DNA of 64,000 bases from Pseudomonas asturiensis (GCF_900143095.1 NZ_FRDA01000022.1:25528-89527), one strand, 5' to 3'; numbered from the stretch's first letter, positions 17,057 through 26,158 are shown. Program-made: numbers and translations. Notes: generated by a model not told the origin, from the sequence alone.

Positions 17057-17551
17057 ATGAAGCTACTGTTTCCAGGCGCCCTTGCGCTGGCGTTGTTGTC
17101 GGGTCTGACTGCTGTTGCAACGGTGTCAGCCAGCCCCATGCACGAGCAATACCTGCCGCCTGACGAGCAGGGCCTGCGCGCTGCAGAACCTGAGCATCAA
17201 CAGTTGATGCGGGTCACCGAGTTCACGATCGTTGCCGGAAACCAGCGCACGTCGAGTCAGCAGCCGATCCCGGTCACTTCGCCTTTACTGCTGCGCCTGA
17301 AGGGCAAGTCGTTGAACAAGGGCGCGTCCATCTCGCAGGTTCTGGTGCACTTCGATGCAGGCGACAGCAAGAGCCTGAAGAAGCCTGCCTATGATGAGCC
17401 TTCGCGCACGCTGACGCTCTACTACCCGCTGTCTCAATACCGCGTGCTGGTGGACCTGCTGCGCAACGAAAAGGTGTATTGCCAGTTTCTCAGCTATGCC
17501 AACGGTCATATCTGGGCCGACCTGCATACCACGCCTGCACGCGCGCGTTGA
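17057..17551 (+). CDS. Secreted hypothetical protein
   Basis: A 164-residue protein with a clear signal peptide (KLLFPGALALALLSGLTAVATVSA, cleavage near 26) and no cysteine pattern or domain that I recognise apart from a mixed-beta middle (FTIVAGNQ, LLLRLKGKSL, LTLYYPLSQY). It is probably periplasmic. It follows hpt by 70 bases on the same strand and may be co-transcribed. Orthologues are expected in Pseudomonas at this locus, but no function can be given. Confidence 0.78.
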   Translation: MKLLFPGALALALLSGLTAVATVSASPMHEQYLPPDEQGLRAAEPEHQQLMRVTEFTIVAGNQRTSSQQPIPVTSPLLLRLKGKSLNKGASISQVLVHFDAGDSKSLKKPAYDEPSRTLTLYYPLSQYRVLVDLLRNEKVYCQFLSYANGHIWADLHTTPARAR

Positions 17552-17617
17552 GCCGCACGCTCACGCAAGGGTAAACTGCCCGCCCGTGAAAGTGTCTGCG
17601 ACAAGGTGGAGCCCGCA

Positions 17618-17905
17618 ATGCGTAAAGACAAGAAACAGTTGATTGGCGATGAGATCGGTGACGAGCAGATCAAACTGTTCCTGAACTTCGAACCCTACGA
17701 CGCCACCTCGCCATCGCTGCACAAGCTGATCAAGGCCTATCGCGGCCTGCGCATCAACGACTTCGAGCGCTTTCTGGTGTTCTTCAAAGAGGCCGGTCAT
17801 GGCTTCGACGGCAAGGACGAGCACGGCAACGACTTCATCGCCCTGATCAAGGATCAGCGTAATGCCGAAGAGTACATCGAGCTGATCGAACAGGCGCGCG
17901 GCTGA
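17618..17905 (+). CDS. PA4642-family small cytoplasmic protein
   Basis: A 95-residue, strongly charged protein without signal or membrane segments (MRKDKKQLIGDEIGDEQIK at the start, LIKDQRNAEEYIELIEQARG at the end), matching the PA4642 family by sequence and by position between hpt and mqo. Function unknown. ATG 17618 has GGAG seven bases upstream; an ATG four codons earlier lacks one. Confidence 0.82.
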   Translation: MRKDKKQLIGDEIGDEQIKLFLNFEPYDATSPSLHKLIKAYRGLRINDFERFLVFFKEAGHGFDGKDEHGNDFIALIKDQRNAEEYIELIEQARG

Positions 17906-17919
17906 AGCATCACGCCTTT

Positions 17920-17958
17920 GTGGGAGGCGCCACCACGTCCTGGACGGAGCGCTCCCAC
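17920..17958. repeat. REP-like inverted pair
   Basis: GTGGGAGGCGCCACC and GGAGCGCTCCCAC face each other around a short spacer, ending in GTGGGAG/CTCCCAC arms as in Pseudomonas REP elements. It sits between convergent genes, where it may also act as an mRNA end. Confidence 0.55.
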
Positions 17959-17971
17959 ACTGCAAGGTTCG

Positions 17972-18799
17972 CTATTTTCGAGCCTTGTATGCCTTGCCGT
18001 AATGCCGTTCCAGGCGGGACTGCAACAATTCAAGCCCGATCGACATGATCCAGTACAGCACTGCTGCGGTGGTCAGCATCTCGATGTAGCGATAGCTGGA
18101 CCGGCCGTAGGACTGCGCCAGAAACATCACTTCCCAGACCCCCATCACAGAAATCAGTGACGAGTCCTTGAGCATCGAGATGAACTGGTTGGTCGTCGGC
18201 GGGATGATGGTGCGCATCGCCTGAGGCAGGGTCACGCGCCAGAAGATCTGCGCAGGACGCAGCCCCAGCGCCAGTGCTGCTTCACGCTGTCCAGCGGCTA
18301 CCCCAATGATCCCCGCGCGAAAGATTTCGCTCAGGTAGGCGCCGTAGTTCAGTGACAGGGCAATCACGCCTGCCATGATCGCGCCCGGCACGATTCCCAC
18401 CTGTGGCAAGCCCAGGTAGATCAACAGGATCTGAATCAGCAGTGGCGTGCCGCGAAAGAACGACGCGTAGAAGCTGGCAATGCCGAACGCTACCGCACTG
18501 TTGGACAGCCGTGCCAGCGCCGTTACGAAGCCTAGCACCACAGACACGATGATCGAGCACAACGACACGAACAGCGTCAGCGCCGCGCCCTGCAGGAAGC
18601 CGTTGGGCGCCAGGTGCAGGCCGATCAGGTTAGGCAGCTTGTCGAGAATGATCGACAGCTTGAGGTCGAAACTGAGGAAGAAGCCCGCAAACAGCACAAA
18701 CATGACCAGCCAGGTCAGATAAAGCCGTGTGCGGAAGCCAAAGATGCGCTTGAGCAGGCCTTGATCAGCCTGCTCGGGTGGACGTGGGAAAGAAGTCAT
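17972..18799 (-). CDS. Amino acid ABC transporter permease (HisM/GlnP type)
   Basis: A 275-residue inner-membrane permease. It has five or more helices and the conserved EAA loop (AGQREAALALGLRPAQIFWRVTLPQA) that docks to the ATPase. The family imports polar amino acids or related compounds. The start overlaps the binding-protein stop as ATGA, so the two are coupled. No cognate ATP-binding gene is present on either side. Confidence 0.93.
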   Translation of the reverse strand: MTSFPRPPEQADQGLLKRIFGFRTRLYLTWLVMFVLFAGFFLSFDLKLSIILDKLPNLIGLHLAPNGFLQGAALTLFVSLCSIIVSVVLGFVTALARLSNSAVAFGIASFYASFFRGTPLLIQILLIYLGLPQVGIVPGAIMAGVIALSLNYGAYLSEIFRAGIIGVAAGQREAALALGLRPAQIFWRVTLPQAMRTIIPPTTNQFISMLKDSSLISVMGVWEVMFLAQSYGRSSYRYIEMLTTAAVLYWIMSIGLELLQSRLERHYGKAYKARK

Positions 18800-19617
18800 T
18801 TACTGATATCGGCGCCGATCCACTTTTGCGACAGCTTGCTCAGGGTGCCGTCCTTTTTCAGCTCGGCGAATACGTCGCGAACCTTGGCGTCCCACTCGGG
18901 ATCGTTCTTCTCGATGGCGACGAAGTTAGGCTCTTCATACAGCGACTCGCCGGCCAGCTTGAAGCGCTTGTCCTGATCCAGACGCGGTTTGGCGGTCACC
19001 AGGTTGGTCAGCACGGCATCCAGTCGCACGCCTGCGCCAAGCCCCAGGTCCTGGAAGGCCACGTTGTCGTTGTCGTACGGGGCGATCTGCACGTTCTCGA
19101 ACGGGTATTGCAACGGCTTGTCTTCAGCGCCTTCGATCACCAGGTTCTTGTTCAGGTAACTTTCATAACTGGAAGCGCTGGTCAGCCCGACCTTCTTGTC
19201 GCTCAGGTCCTTGGCCGAATGAATGCGATCATCCTTGGCGTTGACCACGATGACGGCAGGTGATGCGTAGTACTCGACCGGGAAGTTGAACACTTCAGCA
19301 CGGGCCTTGCTCGGGGTCATCGAGCAGACGCAGATGTCGTAACGGCCGCTCCAGCGACCGGCAGCGATCACATCCCAGGACGGTGTTTCCAGGCGCAGCT
19401 TGACGCCCAGCTTCTGTGCCACGGCCTTGGCCACGTCAACATCGAAGCCGTCGAGTTCGTTCTTGTCGTTAAGAAACGAGAAGGGCGGGTAACTTTCCAT
19501 GAGGACGTTGACCAGCTCTTTGTTCTTCTGCACGCGGTCCAGTGTGGCGCCGGCCAGGGCTTGAGTGGAGGCCGCCAGAGTAACCAGGCCAATGCCCAGC
19601 AAAGCGCTAAGTTTCAC
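18796..19617 (-). CDS. Amino acid ABC transporter substrate-binding protein
   Basis: A 273-residue periplasmic binding protein of the SBP_bac_3 type: signal peptide (LLGIGLVTLAASTQALA), ESYPPFSFLNDKNELDGFDVDVAKAVA, and the ligand-contact stretch YDICVCSMTPSKARAEVF. The substrate cannot be fixed; the divergent homocysteine S-methyltransferase hints at a sulfur amino acid, but that is only inference. It is first in a two-gene unit with the permease. Confidence 0.93.
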   Translation of the reverse strand: MKLSALLGIGLVTLAASTQALAGATLDRVQKNKELVNVLMESYPPFSFLNDKNELDGFDVDVAKAVAQKLGVKLRLETPSWDVIAAGRWSGRYDICVCSMTPSKARAEVFNFPVEYYASPAVIVVNAKDDRIHSAKDLSDKKVGLTSASSYESYLNKNLVIEGAEDKPLQYPFENVQIAPYDNDNVAFQDLGLGAGVRLDAVLTNLVTAKPRLDQDKRFKLAGESLYEEPNFVAIEKNDPEWDAKVRDVFAELKKDGTLSKLSQKWIGADISK

Positions 19618-19658
19618 AGATGTCCCCTGAGAAAGTGTTTGTAGTTTGATGAAAGAGC

Positions 19659-19697
19659 CGTATTAAATACGTTATACAAGACTGACTCATAATGAGT
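19659..19697. promoter_or_regulatory. Two 13-base palindromes between divergent genes
   Basis: CGTATTAAATACG (19659-19671) and ACTCATAATGAGT (19685-19697) are both perfect 6-1-6 palindromes whose centres are 26 bases apart. They occupy the 110-base gap between the binding-protein gene and the methyltransferase gene, where both promoters must lie. The regulator is unknown. Confidence 0.45.
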
Positions 19698-19727
19698 TTT
19701 TTTCATATACATATAAGTAGATGACCT

Positions 19728-20624
19728 ATGACCCAAGGCACAACTGTAATTCTTGATGGCGGCATGGGCCGCGAACTACAGCGTCGCGGCGCGCCATTTC
19801 GTCAACCTGAATGGTCTGCTCTGGCCTTGAGCGAAGCGCCGGAAGCCGTCAGCGACGTGCACGCTGCTTATATCGAAAGCGGCGCTCAGGTGATTACCAG
19901 CAACAGTTACGCGGTGGTGCCGTTTCATATTGGCGAAGTGCGTTTTGCTAAAGAGGGTCAGGCGCTGGCGGCCTTGGCCGGACAACTGGCCCGGGCGTCT
20001 GCCGATGCATCGGGTGGTCGCGCACGCGTGGCAGGTTCGATTCCGCCGTTGTTCGGCTCCTATCGTCCCGACTTGTATAAGCCGGAGCGTGCCGCGGAAA
20101 TCCTGCAGCCTCTGGTCGCCGGCCTGACGCCGTATGTAGACCTCTGGCTAGCCGAAACCCAGAGCTGCATTCTCGAAGCGCAGACCATCCGCGCGGGCCT
20201 GCCGGCCGACGGCAAACCGTTCTGGCTGTCCTTCACGTTGCAGGACGAAGACACCGACGAGGTCCCACGCCTGCGTTCCGGCGAGCCCGTGGCGGATGCT
20301 GCCCGGGCAGCGGCTGAAATGGGCGTCGCCACCTTGCTGTTCAACTGCAGTCAGCCGGAAGTGATTGGCGGCGCCATTGATGCCGCCCGCGACGTGTTCA
20401 AGTCGCTGAACGTCGATATCGCCATCGGTGCCTACGCCAACGCCTTCCCGCCGCAACCCAAGGATGCCAAGGCCAACGACGGTCTGGATGAATTGCGTGA
20501 AGACCTCGATCCGCAGGGTTATCAGCAGTGGGCGGCAGACTGGGTCAAACGGGGTGCCACGCACATCGGCGGCTGCTGCGGCATCGGCCCTGAGCACATC
20601 GCGGTTCTGTCCCGCAGCCTTTAA
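19728..20624 (+). CDS. Homocysteine S-methyltransferase family protein
   Basis: A 298-residue zinc enzyme that moves a methyl group to homocysteine, probably from S-methylmethionine (MmuM-like). The N-terminus reads ILDGGMGRELQRRG, and the zinc cysteines are C207 (FNCSQPE) and C283/C284 (GGCCGIGP), all present. It is alone on its strand, read away from the amino-acid ABC genes and ended by the terminator at 20651. Confidence 0.9.
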   Translation: MTQGTTVILDGGMGRELQRRGAPFRQPEWSALALSEAPEAVSDVHAAYIESGAQVITSNSYAVVPFHIGEVRFAKEGQALAALAGQLARASADASGGRARVAGSIPPLFGSYRPDLYKPERAAEILQPLVAGLTPYVDLWLAETQSCILEAQTIRAGLPADGKPFWLSFTLQDEDTDEVPRLRSGEPVADAARAAAEMGVATLLFNCSQPEVIGGAIDAARDVFKSLNVDIAIGAYANAFPPQPKDAKANDGLDELREDLDPQGYQQWAADWVKRGATHIGGCCGIGPEHIAVLSRSL

Positions 20625-20650
20625 GCCGCTGCTGTAAAGCGTCGAAAAGA

Positions 20651-20685
20651 AAAACCCCGTGGCCCTTTCGAGTCCACGGGGTTTT
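20651..20685. terminator. Bidirectional terminator, methyltransferase/mqo
   Basis: The arms AAAACCCCGTGG and CCACGGGGTTTT (12 bases, perfect) enclose 11 bases, with A and T tracts on the two sides. It serves both convergent genes. Confidence 0.9.
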
Positions 20686-20718
20686 TCATGCTGACGGCTC
20701 AATCAACTGGCAATCAGA

Positions 20719-22227
20719 TCAGGCGAAGCTCTGTTCCTGATTGGTCTTCTCGGCCAGTTCCAGGTTCTCGTCGCTCTGGCTGCTGATGCGCTCGTACAGC
20801 TCGGCGTCAGTTTCCAGCGCCTTTTCCCGCGCCGGGAAAATCTCGTTGAGCTTGGCAGCCCATTCCGTGCGGGTTTTTTCCGGGAAGCAGCGCTCGATCA
20901 GTTCCAGCATGATCGACACCGTGACGGACGCACCCGGCGAAGCGCCGAGCAATGCCGCGAGTGAGCCATCTTTGGCCGAGACCAGTTCGGTGCCGAATTG
21001 CAGCACGCCCCCTTTCTTGGCGTCCTTCTTGATGATCTGCACGCGCTGACCAGCCACTTCCAGACGCCAGTCTTCAGCTTTGGCCTCGGGGTAGAAGCGA
21101 CGCAGTGACTCAAGACGCTGCTCCATCGACTGCATCACTTCGCTGACCAGGTACTTGGTCAGGTCCATGTTGTCACGCGCCACTGCCAGCATCGGCTTGA
21201 TGTTGGCCACACGCACCGACAGCGGCAGGTCGAGGAACGAGCCGTGCTTCAGGAACTTGGTGGTGAAACCGGCATAAGGTCCGAACAACAGGGACTTCTT
21301 GCCGTCGACCACGCGAGTATCAAGGTGCGGTACGGACATCGGCGGCGAACCCACTGCTGCCTGGCTGTAGACCTTGGCCTGGTGGTGCTTGACCACTTCC
21401 GGGTTGTCGCAACGCAGCCACTGACCGCTGACCGGGAAGCCGCCGAACCCTTTGCTCTCTTCGATACCGGACATCTGCAGCAACGGCAGTGCCGCGCCGC
21501 CCGCACCGAGAAACACGAATCTGGCGTCGATCTGACGCGTGCCGCCGCTGTTCACGTCCTTGATAGTGACGGTCCAGCCATCGCCCTTACGGGTGAGGTC
21601 GGTTACACGCTTGCAGTATTTGACCTGGGCATCCGGGGCGCTGGACAGGTGCTTGAGCAACTGATTGGTCAGCGCGCCGAAGTTGACGTCGGTGCCGTTC
21701 ATCATGCGCGTCGCGGCAATTCTTTCGTCTGCCGGACGGCCCGGCATCATCAGCGGCATCCACTCGGCAAGCGTTGCCTTGTCTTCGGTGTATTCCATCG
21801 AAGAAAACGCGTGGTGCTTGCGCATGGCCTCAAAACGGGTCTTGAGGAACGAGATACCGTTTTCGCCCTGAACGAAGCTCAGGTGCGGAACCGGATTGAT
21901 GAACGATTTCGCCGAACCGAAGGTGCCTTTGCGGGCCAGATAGGCCCAGAACTGCTTCGAGACTTCGAACTGGGTGTTGATGTGCACCGCTTTCTTGATG
22001 TCGATTGAGCCATCGGCAGCGGGCGGGGTGTAGTTGAGTTCGCACAGGCCGGCGTGGCCGGTGCCTGCGTTGTTCCATGGGTTGGAACTCTCTGCAGCAC
22101 CGGAGTCCATGAGCTCAACGACTTCCAGCTTGAGGCCGGGGTCGAGCTCTTTGAGCAGTACGGCCAGCGTGGCACTCATGATGCCCGCACCTACCAGTAC
22201 TACATCGACTGCTTCGTTATGCGCCAT
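20719..22227 (-). CDS. mqo: Malate:quinone oxidoreductase
   Basis: A 502-residue peripheral membrane flavoprotein that oxidises malate to oxaloacetate and passes electrons to quinone. It has the FAD loop VLVGAGIMSATLAVLLKEL, NPWNNAGTGHAGLCELNYTP (typical of Mqo) and a C-terminal LLGASPGASVTVSIMLELIERCFP. ATG 22227 has GGAGAC upstream. Pseudomonads often carry two copies; this one fits the copy near hpt. Confidence 0.95.
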   Translation of the reverse strand: MAHNEAVDVVLVGAGIMSATLAVLLKELDPGLKLEVVELMDSGAAESSNPWNNAGTGHAGLCELNYTPPAADGSIDIKKAVHINTQFEVSKQFWAYLARKGTFGSAKSFINPVPHLSFVQGENGISFLKTRFEAMRKHHAFSSMEYTEDKATLAEWMPLMMPGRPADERIAATRMMNGTDVNFGALTNQLLKHLSSAPDAQVKYCKRVTDLTRKGDGWTVTIKDVNSGGTRQIDARFVFLGAGGAALPLLQMSGIEESKGFGGFPVSGQWLRCDNPEVVKHHQAKVYSQAAVGSPPMSVPHLDTRVVDGKKSLLFGPYAGFTTKFLKHGSFLDLPLSVRVANIKPMLAVARDNMDLTKYLVSEVMQSMEQRLESLRRFYPEAKAEDWRLEVAGQRVQIIKKDAKKGGVLQFGTELVSAKDGSLAALLGASPGASVTVSIMLELIERCFPEKTRTEWAAKLNEIFPAREKALETDAELYERISSQSDENLELAEKTNQEQSFA

Positions 22228-22951
22228 TAACGCGTCTCCAAAATCTGCAGCACCAAATTGACGGCATACGATCCTGAGGCTGTGTGCCGGAAGGTCGGGG
22301 CAAGGGTCTGGGTTGTGCCCATCGCTTCCCGGCCAGGATCGCCTGTCCGATTCTTCGCAATTTTTCGCATCTCAAGCGCAGGTCCCGGTCAGGCTCAGTC
22401 AAGGTTCATAGTAAGGCATGAACGCATGTTCGAACCCGCTCGGCCATTCGACCATCGTCAAGGTGTCGGTCACGCAGGCGACCGGTCCCTGCCGATGATC
22501 GTCAGGCTCCGGTGATGGAGGCGCAGTCGCGGTCAGTCCTGTTCAAAAGGGCCGGTTCAGACGCTGATGGTGCATTTACAAACGCGTACCTATTCATTTG
22601 CTCGCCACACTCTTGTGAAGTAGTGAAACCGTTTTTCACGTTCTTTTGGAAACGCGAACCAAACCTCAAAAATGGCTGCGGTAGCAGCGCTGGCAGGTCG
22701 GTGCATACAAGGTGAGGCGCTGACAGATCAGAAAGGTTCGATAGGATTCGAGCGATTCTGCACCGTTCATCGAGCACACCCGCGTGCAATGACCTGTGTG
22801 GGCGGCTCTCTGTGGGCAGAACGGAGGCGCTAATACGGCGATTAGCAGTGCTGCGAGGCCCGATCAGGAGACGTCCTTATAATCGGGGGGAGATTATAGC
22901 GATGAAACGACGGAAATTGATCGGTTTAAGTGACTTTTATTCGCGATCGGG
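22228..22951. other. Intergenic region before mqo
   Basis: About 720 bases with short open frames only, none with a good ribosome site and protein-like composition. An inverted TATAATC/GATTATA pair at 22878-22898 around GGGGGGA gives a -10-like TATAAT on both strands and may be a promoter. The rest looks like mqo leader or decayed sequence. I see no RNA gene I can name. Confidence 0.5.
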
Positions 22952-23185
22952 TCAGGCGGTGATTAACTGACGACGCGCCGCTCGCACGTCACGCTGCGCA
23001 ATACGTGCGCTGGCGGGCAGTGGCTGGTTCAGCCAGTTGATCCGTTGTTCGTTGACTTCGACCCACTCATGCCCTGATGGACGCTCGGCGCAGTGCTTGA
23101 AGGCACGGCAGATACCGGCGTGGTCAACCCGCGCGTAGTGACGGTGCTGGGGGCGGGCGGTGAAGAGGGACCAGAAAAGATTCAT
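22952..23185 (-). CDS. Small hypothetical protein
   Basis: A 77-residue, basic protein (FWSLFTARPQHRHYARVDH... RQLITA) with no recognised domain or signal. It is supported by an excellent ribosome site, AAGGAGCTGCGCC before ATG 23185, and by protein-like composition (HEWVEVNEQRINWLNQPLP). It is probably a conserved Pseudomonas protein of unknown function. Confidence 0.7.
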   Translation of the reverse strand: MNLFWSLFTARPQHRHYARVDHAGICRAFKHCAERPSGHEWVEVNEQRINWLNQPLPASARIAQRDVRAARRQLITA

Positions 23186-23389
23186 GGCGCAGCTCCTTGG
23201 GTGAGTGAGCGTCGAGGCAGTGAAGGCGAGTCTGCCGCCTTGTTATGACGCCCTGATTACACGGCGCGCAGCTGAACCATCAGGGTTTTTTGAGGGTCCC
23301 AGCCTTACTGGTAGGTGGACACTGGTTTGCCAGTGTTGCACGCCGCTATACTGCGGCACATTTAGTGCCTGGCCCATGGAGAGATGAGC

Positions 23390-23974
23390 ATGCTGCGTCG
23401 CCTTTTGTTCGGTTTGCTTGCTGTAAGCAGTTTGACCCTGGTGGGCTGCGCCCACAGCCCTCAACAACTCAGCCCGCAACCCAAGATCAATGCCCAGCTC
23501 GCGCCTGTCGGGCGCGGTCAGCCGGTCGTTGTGCGTGTAGTAGACGGTCGTCCGGGCCCGACACTGGGCACGCGTGGCGGTATGTACCCTGAAACGAGCT
23601 CCATCAGCGTCAGCGGCAACGACATCGTGCCCAAGTTGCAGGCTCAGGCGGAAGCCGCTGTACGTCTGCTGGGCTTCACGCCCACCCAGGGTGGCAGCAA
23701 CGCACCCCAACTGACCGTGACCCTGGCCGACCTCAAGTATCAGTCGCCAAAAGAAGGTCTGTACGTGACTGAAGCCACGATCAGTTCGACCTTCCGCGCC
23801 GATGTACGCAACAACGGCCGTAACTACAGTGGTCGTTATGCCGCGTCGCTGGACCAGCGCTTCGGTATGGCACCGAATCAGGAAACCAACACCAAGCTGG
23901 TAAGTGACGTGTTGAGCGATGCGCTGACCCGTGTGTTCCAGGATCCGACCATTGGTTCGACCCTGTCGCAGTAA
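23390..23974 (+). CDS. YajG family lipoprotein
   Basis: A 194-residue lipoprotein. The signal ends in LTLVGC, making Cys20 the lipidated residue, and the mature part (VVRVVDGRPGP, TLGTRGG, LGFTPTQGG) matches YajG. The role is unknown; it is likely on the outer-membrane inner face, since Ala-His rather than Asp follows the Cys. ATG 23390 is preferred to 23384 because GGAG then lies eight bases upstream rather than two. Confidence 0.9.
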   Translation: MLRRLLFGLLAVSSLTLVGCAHSPQQLSPQPKINAQLAPVGRGQPVVVRVVDGRPGPTLGTRGGMYPETSSISVSGNDIVPKLQAQAEAAVRLLGFTPTQGGSNAPQLTVTLADLKYQSPKEGLYVTEATISSTFRADVRNNGRNYSGRYAASLDQRFGMAPNQETNTKLVSDVLSDALTRVFQDPTIGSTLSQ

Positions 23975-23986
23975 CCTGCGCTGACT

Positions 23987-24024
23987 AAAAAGCCCGGCCC
24001 TCGATGAGAGGGCCGGGCTTTTTT
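23987..24024. terminator. Intrinsic terminator between convergent genes
   Basis: A long GC stem (AAGCCCGGCCCTC and GAGGGCCGGGCTT, loop GATGA), flanked by an A tract and a six-T tract, serves yajG and the minus-strand gene at 24048. Confidence 0.92.
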
Positions 24025-24047
24025 ACATCTGCAGGCGGCTGGCCTGA

Positions 24048-24254
24048 TCAGGCTGCCTGCTGATAGAAGCCCAGAAAGCTGAACCCGGTGTCCTGATCCA
24101 CATCCGGCAGATCGTGATGCACATGGCCGCCCAAGGCGCAGTAGACCAGCCAGTGGCGGTCTTGAACGTTGAACGCCAAGGCGTCGATCAGCTCCTGCTG
24201 CTCATCGCTTTGGGCGATCAGATAAAGGCGATCCTGGTTTTTTGCATGCAGCAT
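24048..24254 (-). CDS. Small hypothetical protein
   Basis: A 68-residue acidic protein (DRLYLIAQSDEQQELIDALAFN... HHDLPDVDQDTGFSFLGFYQQAA) with no recognised domain. TTGGAG six bases before ATG 24254 supports it; a reading from 24299 would add an unlikely basic stretch. It is convergent with yajG. The function is unknown. Confidence 0.72.
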   Translation of the reverse strand: MLHAKNQDRLYLIAQSDEQQELIDALAFNVQDRHWLVYCALGGHVHHDLPDVDQDTGFSFLGFYQQAA

Positions 24255-24367
24255 GACAAGCTCCAAAAGGAAGGAAGTCCGTTTCTTGAGGAGCCACACA
24301 ATGCCGAGGGCGCGTTACGGTTAGGTGACAGCTGCGGGGAAATTTCTTACAGGATGATTCGAGGCTG

Positions 24368-24399
24368 GATCGTGCCCACGCGCAACGATGGGCACGATC
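24368..24399. repeat. Dispersed palindrome
   Basis: GATCGTGCCCA and TGGGCACGATC (11 bases, perfect) flank CGCGCAACGA. Its GCCCACGC core recalls the palindromes at 14252 and 52229. It lies just past the end of the acyltransferase gene and could act as its mRNA end. Confidence 0.55.
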
Positions 24400-24411
24400 A
24401 GCCGTTCACAC

Positions 24412-25578
24412 TCACAACGCCAGACCAGCCTTTACCCGATACTGGTTACGCACCGGCGTCGCGTACTGCTGCACCAGATAAGGCCGGTGCTCGGCGGGAG
24501 CGCCGGCGAGTCTGCTTTCCCATTCATCCTTGGCGCGATTGAGCTCGTCGGCCGGGAACAGGTCGGCAGCCAGTGGCACATTCAGGCTCGGGTCGGCGTC
24601 GGCCCATTGCGCGTAAGCCAGGTAATGCACCGGGAACAGACGGTAGCCACCAAGGATCTGCCGGTCCATTTCGATGGCCAGTTGCTTGGTGTCTTCGAAA
24701 TGCTCGGTGATCGGTGGCGCGAAGTTCACGTGCACGCGGCCTTTATAGCCGGTGATGCCCAGCGCAATGCTCACGTCGTCCTCGCCCGGCGTCTTGGTGT
24801 AAGAGCCTGTAGTGGCGCGGATATACAGTTCGCGGGCCTTGGCGTGGTCGCACGGATCGTATTCGTAGCTGATCGACACCGGAATCAGGTTCAGCGAGCG
24901 GATCACGTCACCGAAGGGTTCTTCCTTGCGGCTCATGTGAAACATCTTGAGGATTGCTGACTCGGTACGATCATCCCCGTCCTTGGCGCGACCTTCTGCC
25001 TGGGCGATCCAGATCGACTGGCAATCCTGGGTAATCGAGTGGTTGATGTACGCCGACAGCAGTTGATACGCCGCCATCTTCTCGCGACGCCCAATAATCG
25101 AACGGTGCACGATAAAACTCTTGTTCAGGCGCATCAGGTCGCTGACGAAGGGCTTTTGCAGCAGGTTGTCGCCAATGGCAATGCGTGGTGTAGGCAGGCC
25201 TGCGTGGTACACGGCATAGTTGACGAACGCGGGGTCCATCACGATATCGCGGTGGTTGGCCAGAAACAGATAGGCGCAGCCGGACTTGAGCTGCTCGACA
25301 CCGGTATACGTGACGCCGTCAGTGGCGCGCTCGATGGTGTGGTCGACGTAGTACTCGACCTTGTCCTGCAAGGTGGCGACCGAGTCGATGCCTGCGAATT
25401 CGCGGCGCAGCTTGCGCGCCAGGGTCGGTTGCAGAAACCAGCCGAATGCAGGCGCCAGGCGTGGAAAGCGGAATTTGGTCAGGATCGCGAGAAAAGCTTT
25501 ATCGCTCAGCAGACGGGCCAGAACGGCCGGCACTTCTGAATCGTTGTAAGGTCGGATGGCATCGAATTCGCCCATCAT
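24412..25578 (-). CDS. 1-acyl-sn-glycerol-3-phosphate acyltransferase family protein
   Basis: A 388-residue acyltransferase of the PlsC superfamily. The motif LFLANHRDIVMD carries the catalytic NHxxxD, and IWIAQAEGRAKDGDDR is the block III region. No clear membrane helix is visible, so it may be membrane-associated. The acceptor is not known. ATG 25578 (or the next codon, 25575) gives MMGEFDAIRP or MGEFDAIRP; sequence upstream to 25650 is dispensable and lies in the divergent promoter area. Confidence 0.88.
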   Translation of the reverse strand: MMGEFDAIRPYNDSEVPAVLARLLSDKAFLAILTKFRFPRLAPAFGWFLQPTLARKLRREFAGIDSVATLQDKVEYYVDHTIERATDGVTYTGVEQLKSGCAYLFLANHRDIVMDPAFVNYAVYHAGLPTPRIAIGDNLLQKPFVSDLMRLNKSFIVHRSIIGRREKMAAYQLLSAYINHSITQDCQSIWIAQAEGRAKDGDDRTESAILKMFHMSRKEEPFGDVIRSLNLIPVSISYEYDPCDHAKARELYIRATTGSYTKTPGEDDVSIALGITGYKGRVHVNFAPPITEHFEDTKQLAIEMDRQILGGYRLFPVHYLAYAQWADADPSLNVPLAADLFPADELNRAKDEWESRLAGAPAEHRPYLVQQYATPVRNQYRVKAGLAL

Positions 25579-25680
25579 GCTCTCTTGTTTGAATCGGATA
25601 GGGTAAAAAGAAGGCAGGTATGTCACGACAACCTTCGAAGAATGGCGCAATTATACGCACAACTGATCCCGGAGACCGCG

Positions 25681-25863
25681 ATGCAGGAATTACAGAGTTA
25701 CGACTGCCCTTACTGCGGTGAGGCCGTGGAAACGTTGCTGGATCTCTCCGGCGGTGATCAACAGTACATTGAAGACTGTCAGGTCTGCTGCCGCCCGATC
25801 GTATTCGACCTCCAGACCGACGGCGAGCAGTGGACGCTGGATGTACGCACCGAGAACGAGTGA
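25681..25863 (+). CDS. CPXCG-motif cysteine-rich protein
   Basis: A 60-residue protein with two knuckles, CPYCGEA and CQVCCRP, a zinc-ribbon arrangement of the CPXCG family. Function unknown. ATG 25681 has GGAG eight bases upstream. Its stop overlaps the DUF2007 start as TGATG, so the two small proteins are coupled. Confidence 0.88.
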   Translation: MQELQSYDCPYCGEAVETLLDLSGGDQQYIEDCQVCCRPIVFDLQTDGEQWTLDVRTENE

Positions 25864-26126
25864 TGCAGAGAATCTACGAGCCGGAAAACCTTATGGAAGG
25901 CGAGCTGCTGCAAGGCATGCTGGCCAGCGAAGGCATCGAAGCGTACCTGGCGGGGCGTGATCTGCTCGGCGGTATGGGCGAGTTGCCGGTCTTCGGTCTG
26001 CTCTGGATCACCGTCGAAGACGATGAGGTTGAGCGCGCACGCGCGTTGATCACTGCGTACAATGCCGCTTCGCCGATGCCCGGTGGCGATGAGCCGGACA
26101 GTTTTCCCGATGTACTGGTGTGTTGA
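25863..26126 (+). CDS. DUF2007 domain protein (putative signal-transducing)
   Basis: An 87-residue protein with the DUF2007 pattern: IYEPENLMEGELLQGMLASEGIEAYL, then FGLLWITVEDDEVERARALI. The family is called putative signal transducing, without firm evidence. It is coupled to the CPXCG protein and followed by the SRAP gene 32 bases on, so all three may share a transcript. Confidence 0.88.
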   Translation: MQRIYEPENLMEGELLQGMLASEGIEAYLAGRDLLGGMGELPVFGLLWITVEDDEVERARALITAYNAASPMPGGDEPDSFPDVLVC

Positions 26127-26158
26127 ACGCCTTCATTTAAAGAGTCCGATTACCCCTC

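Noticed and set aside
22512..22715. A 67-codon frame in the gap before mqo
   Set aside because: No ribosome site, atypical residues and no context; likely random.
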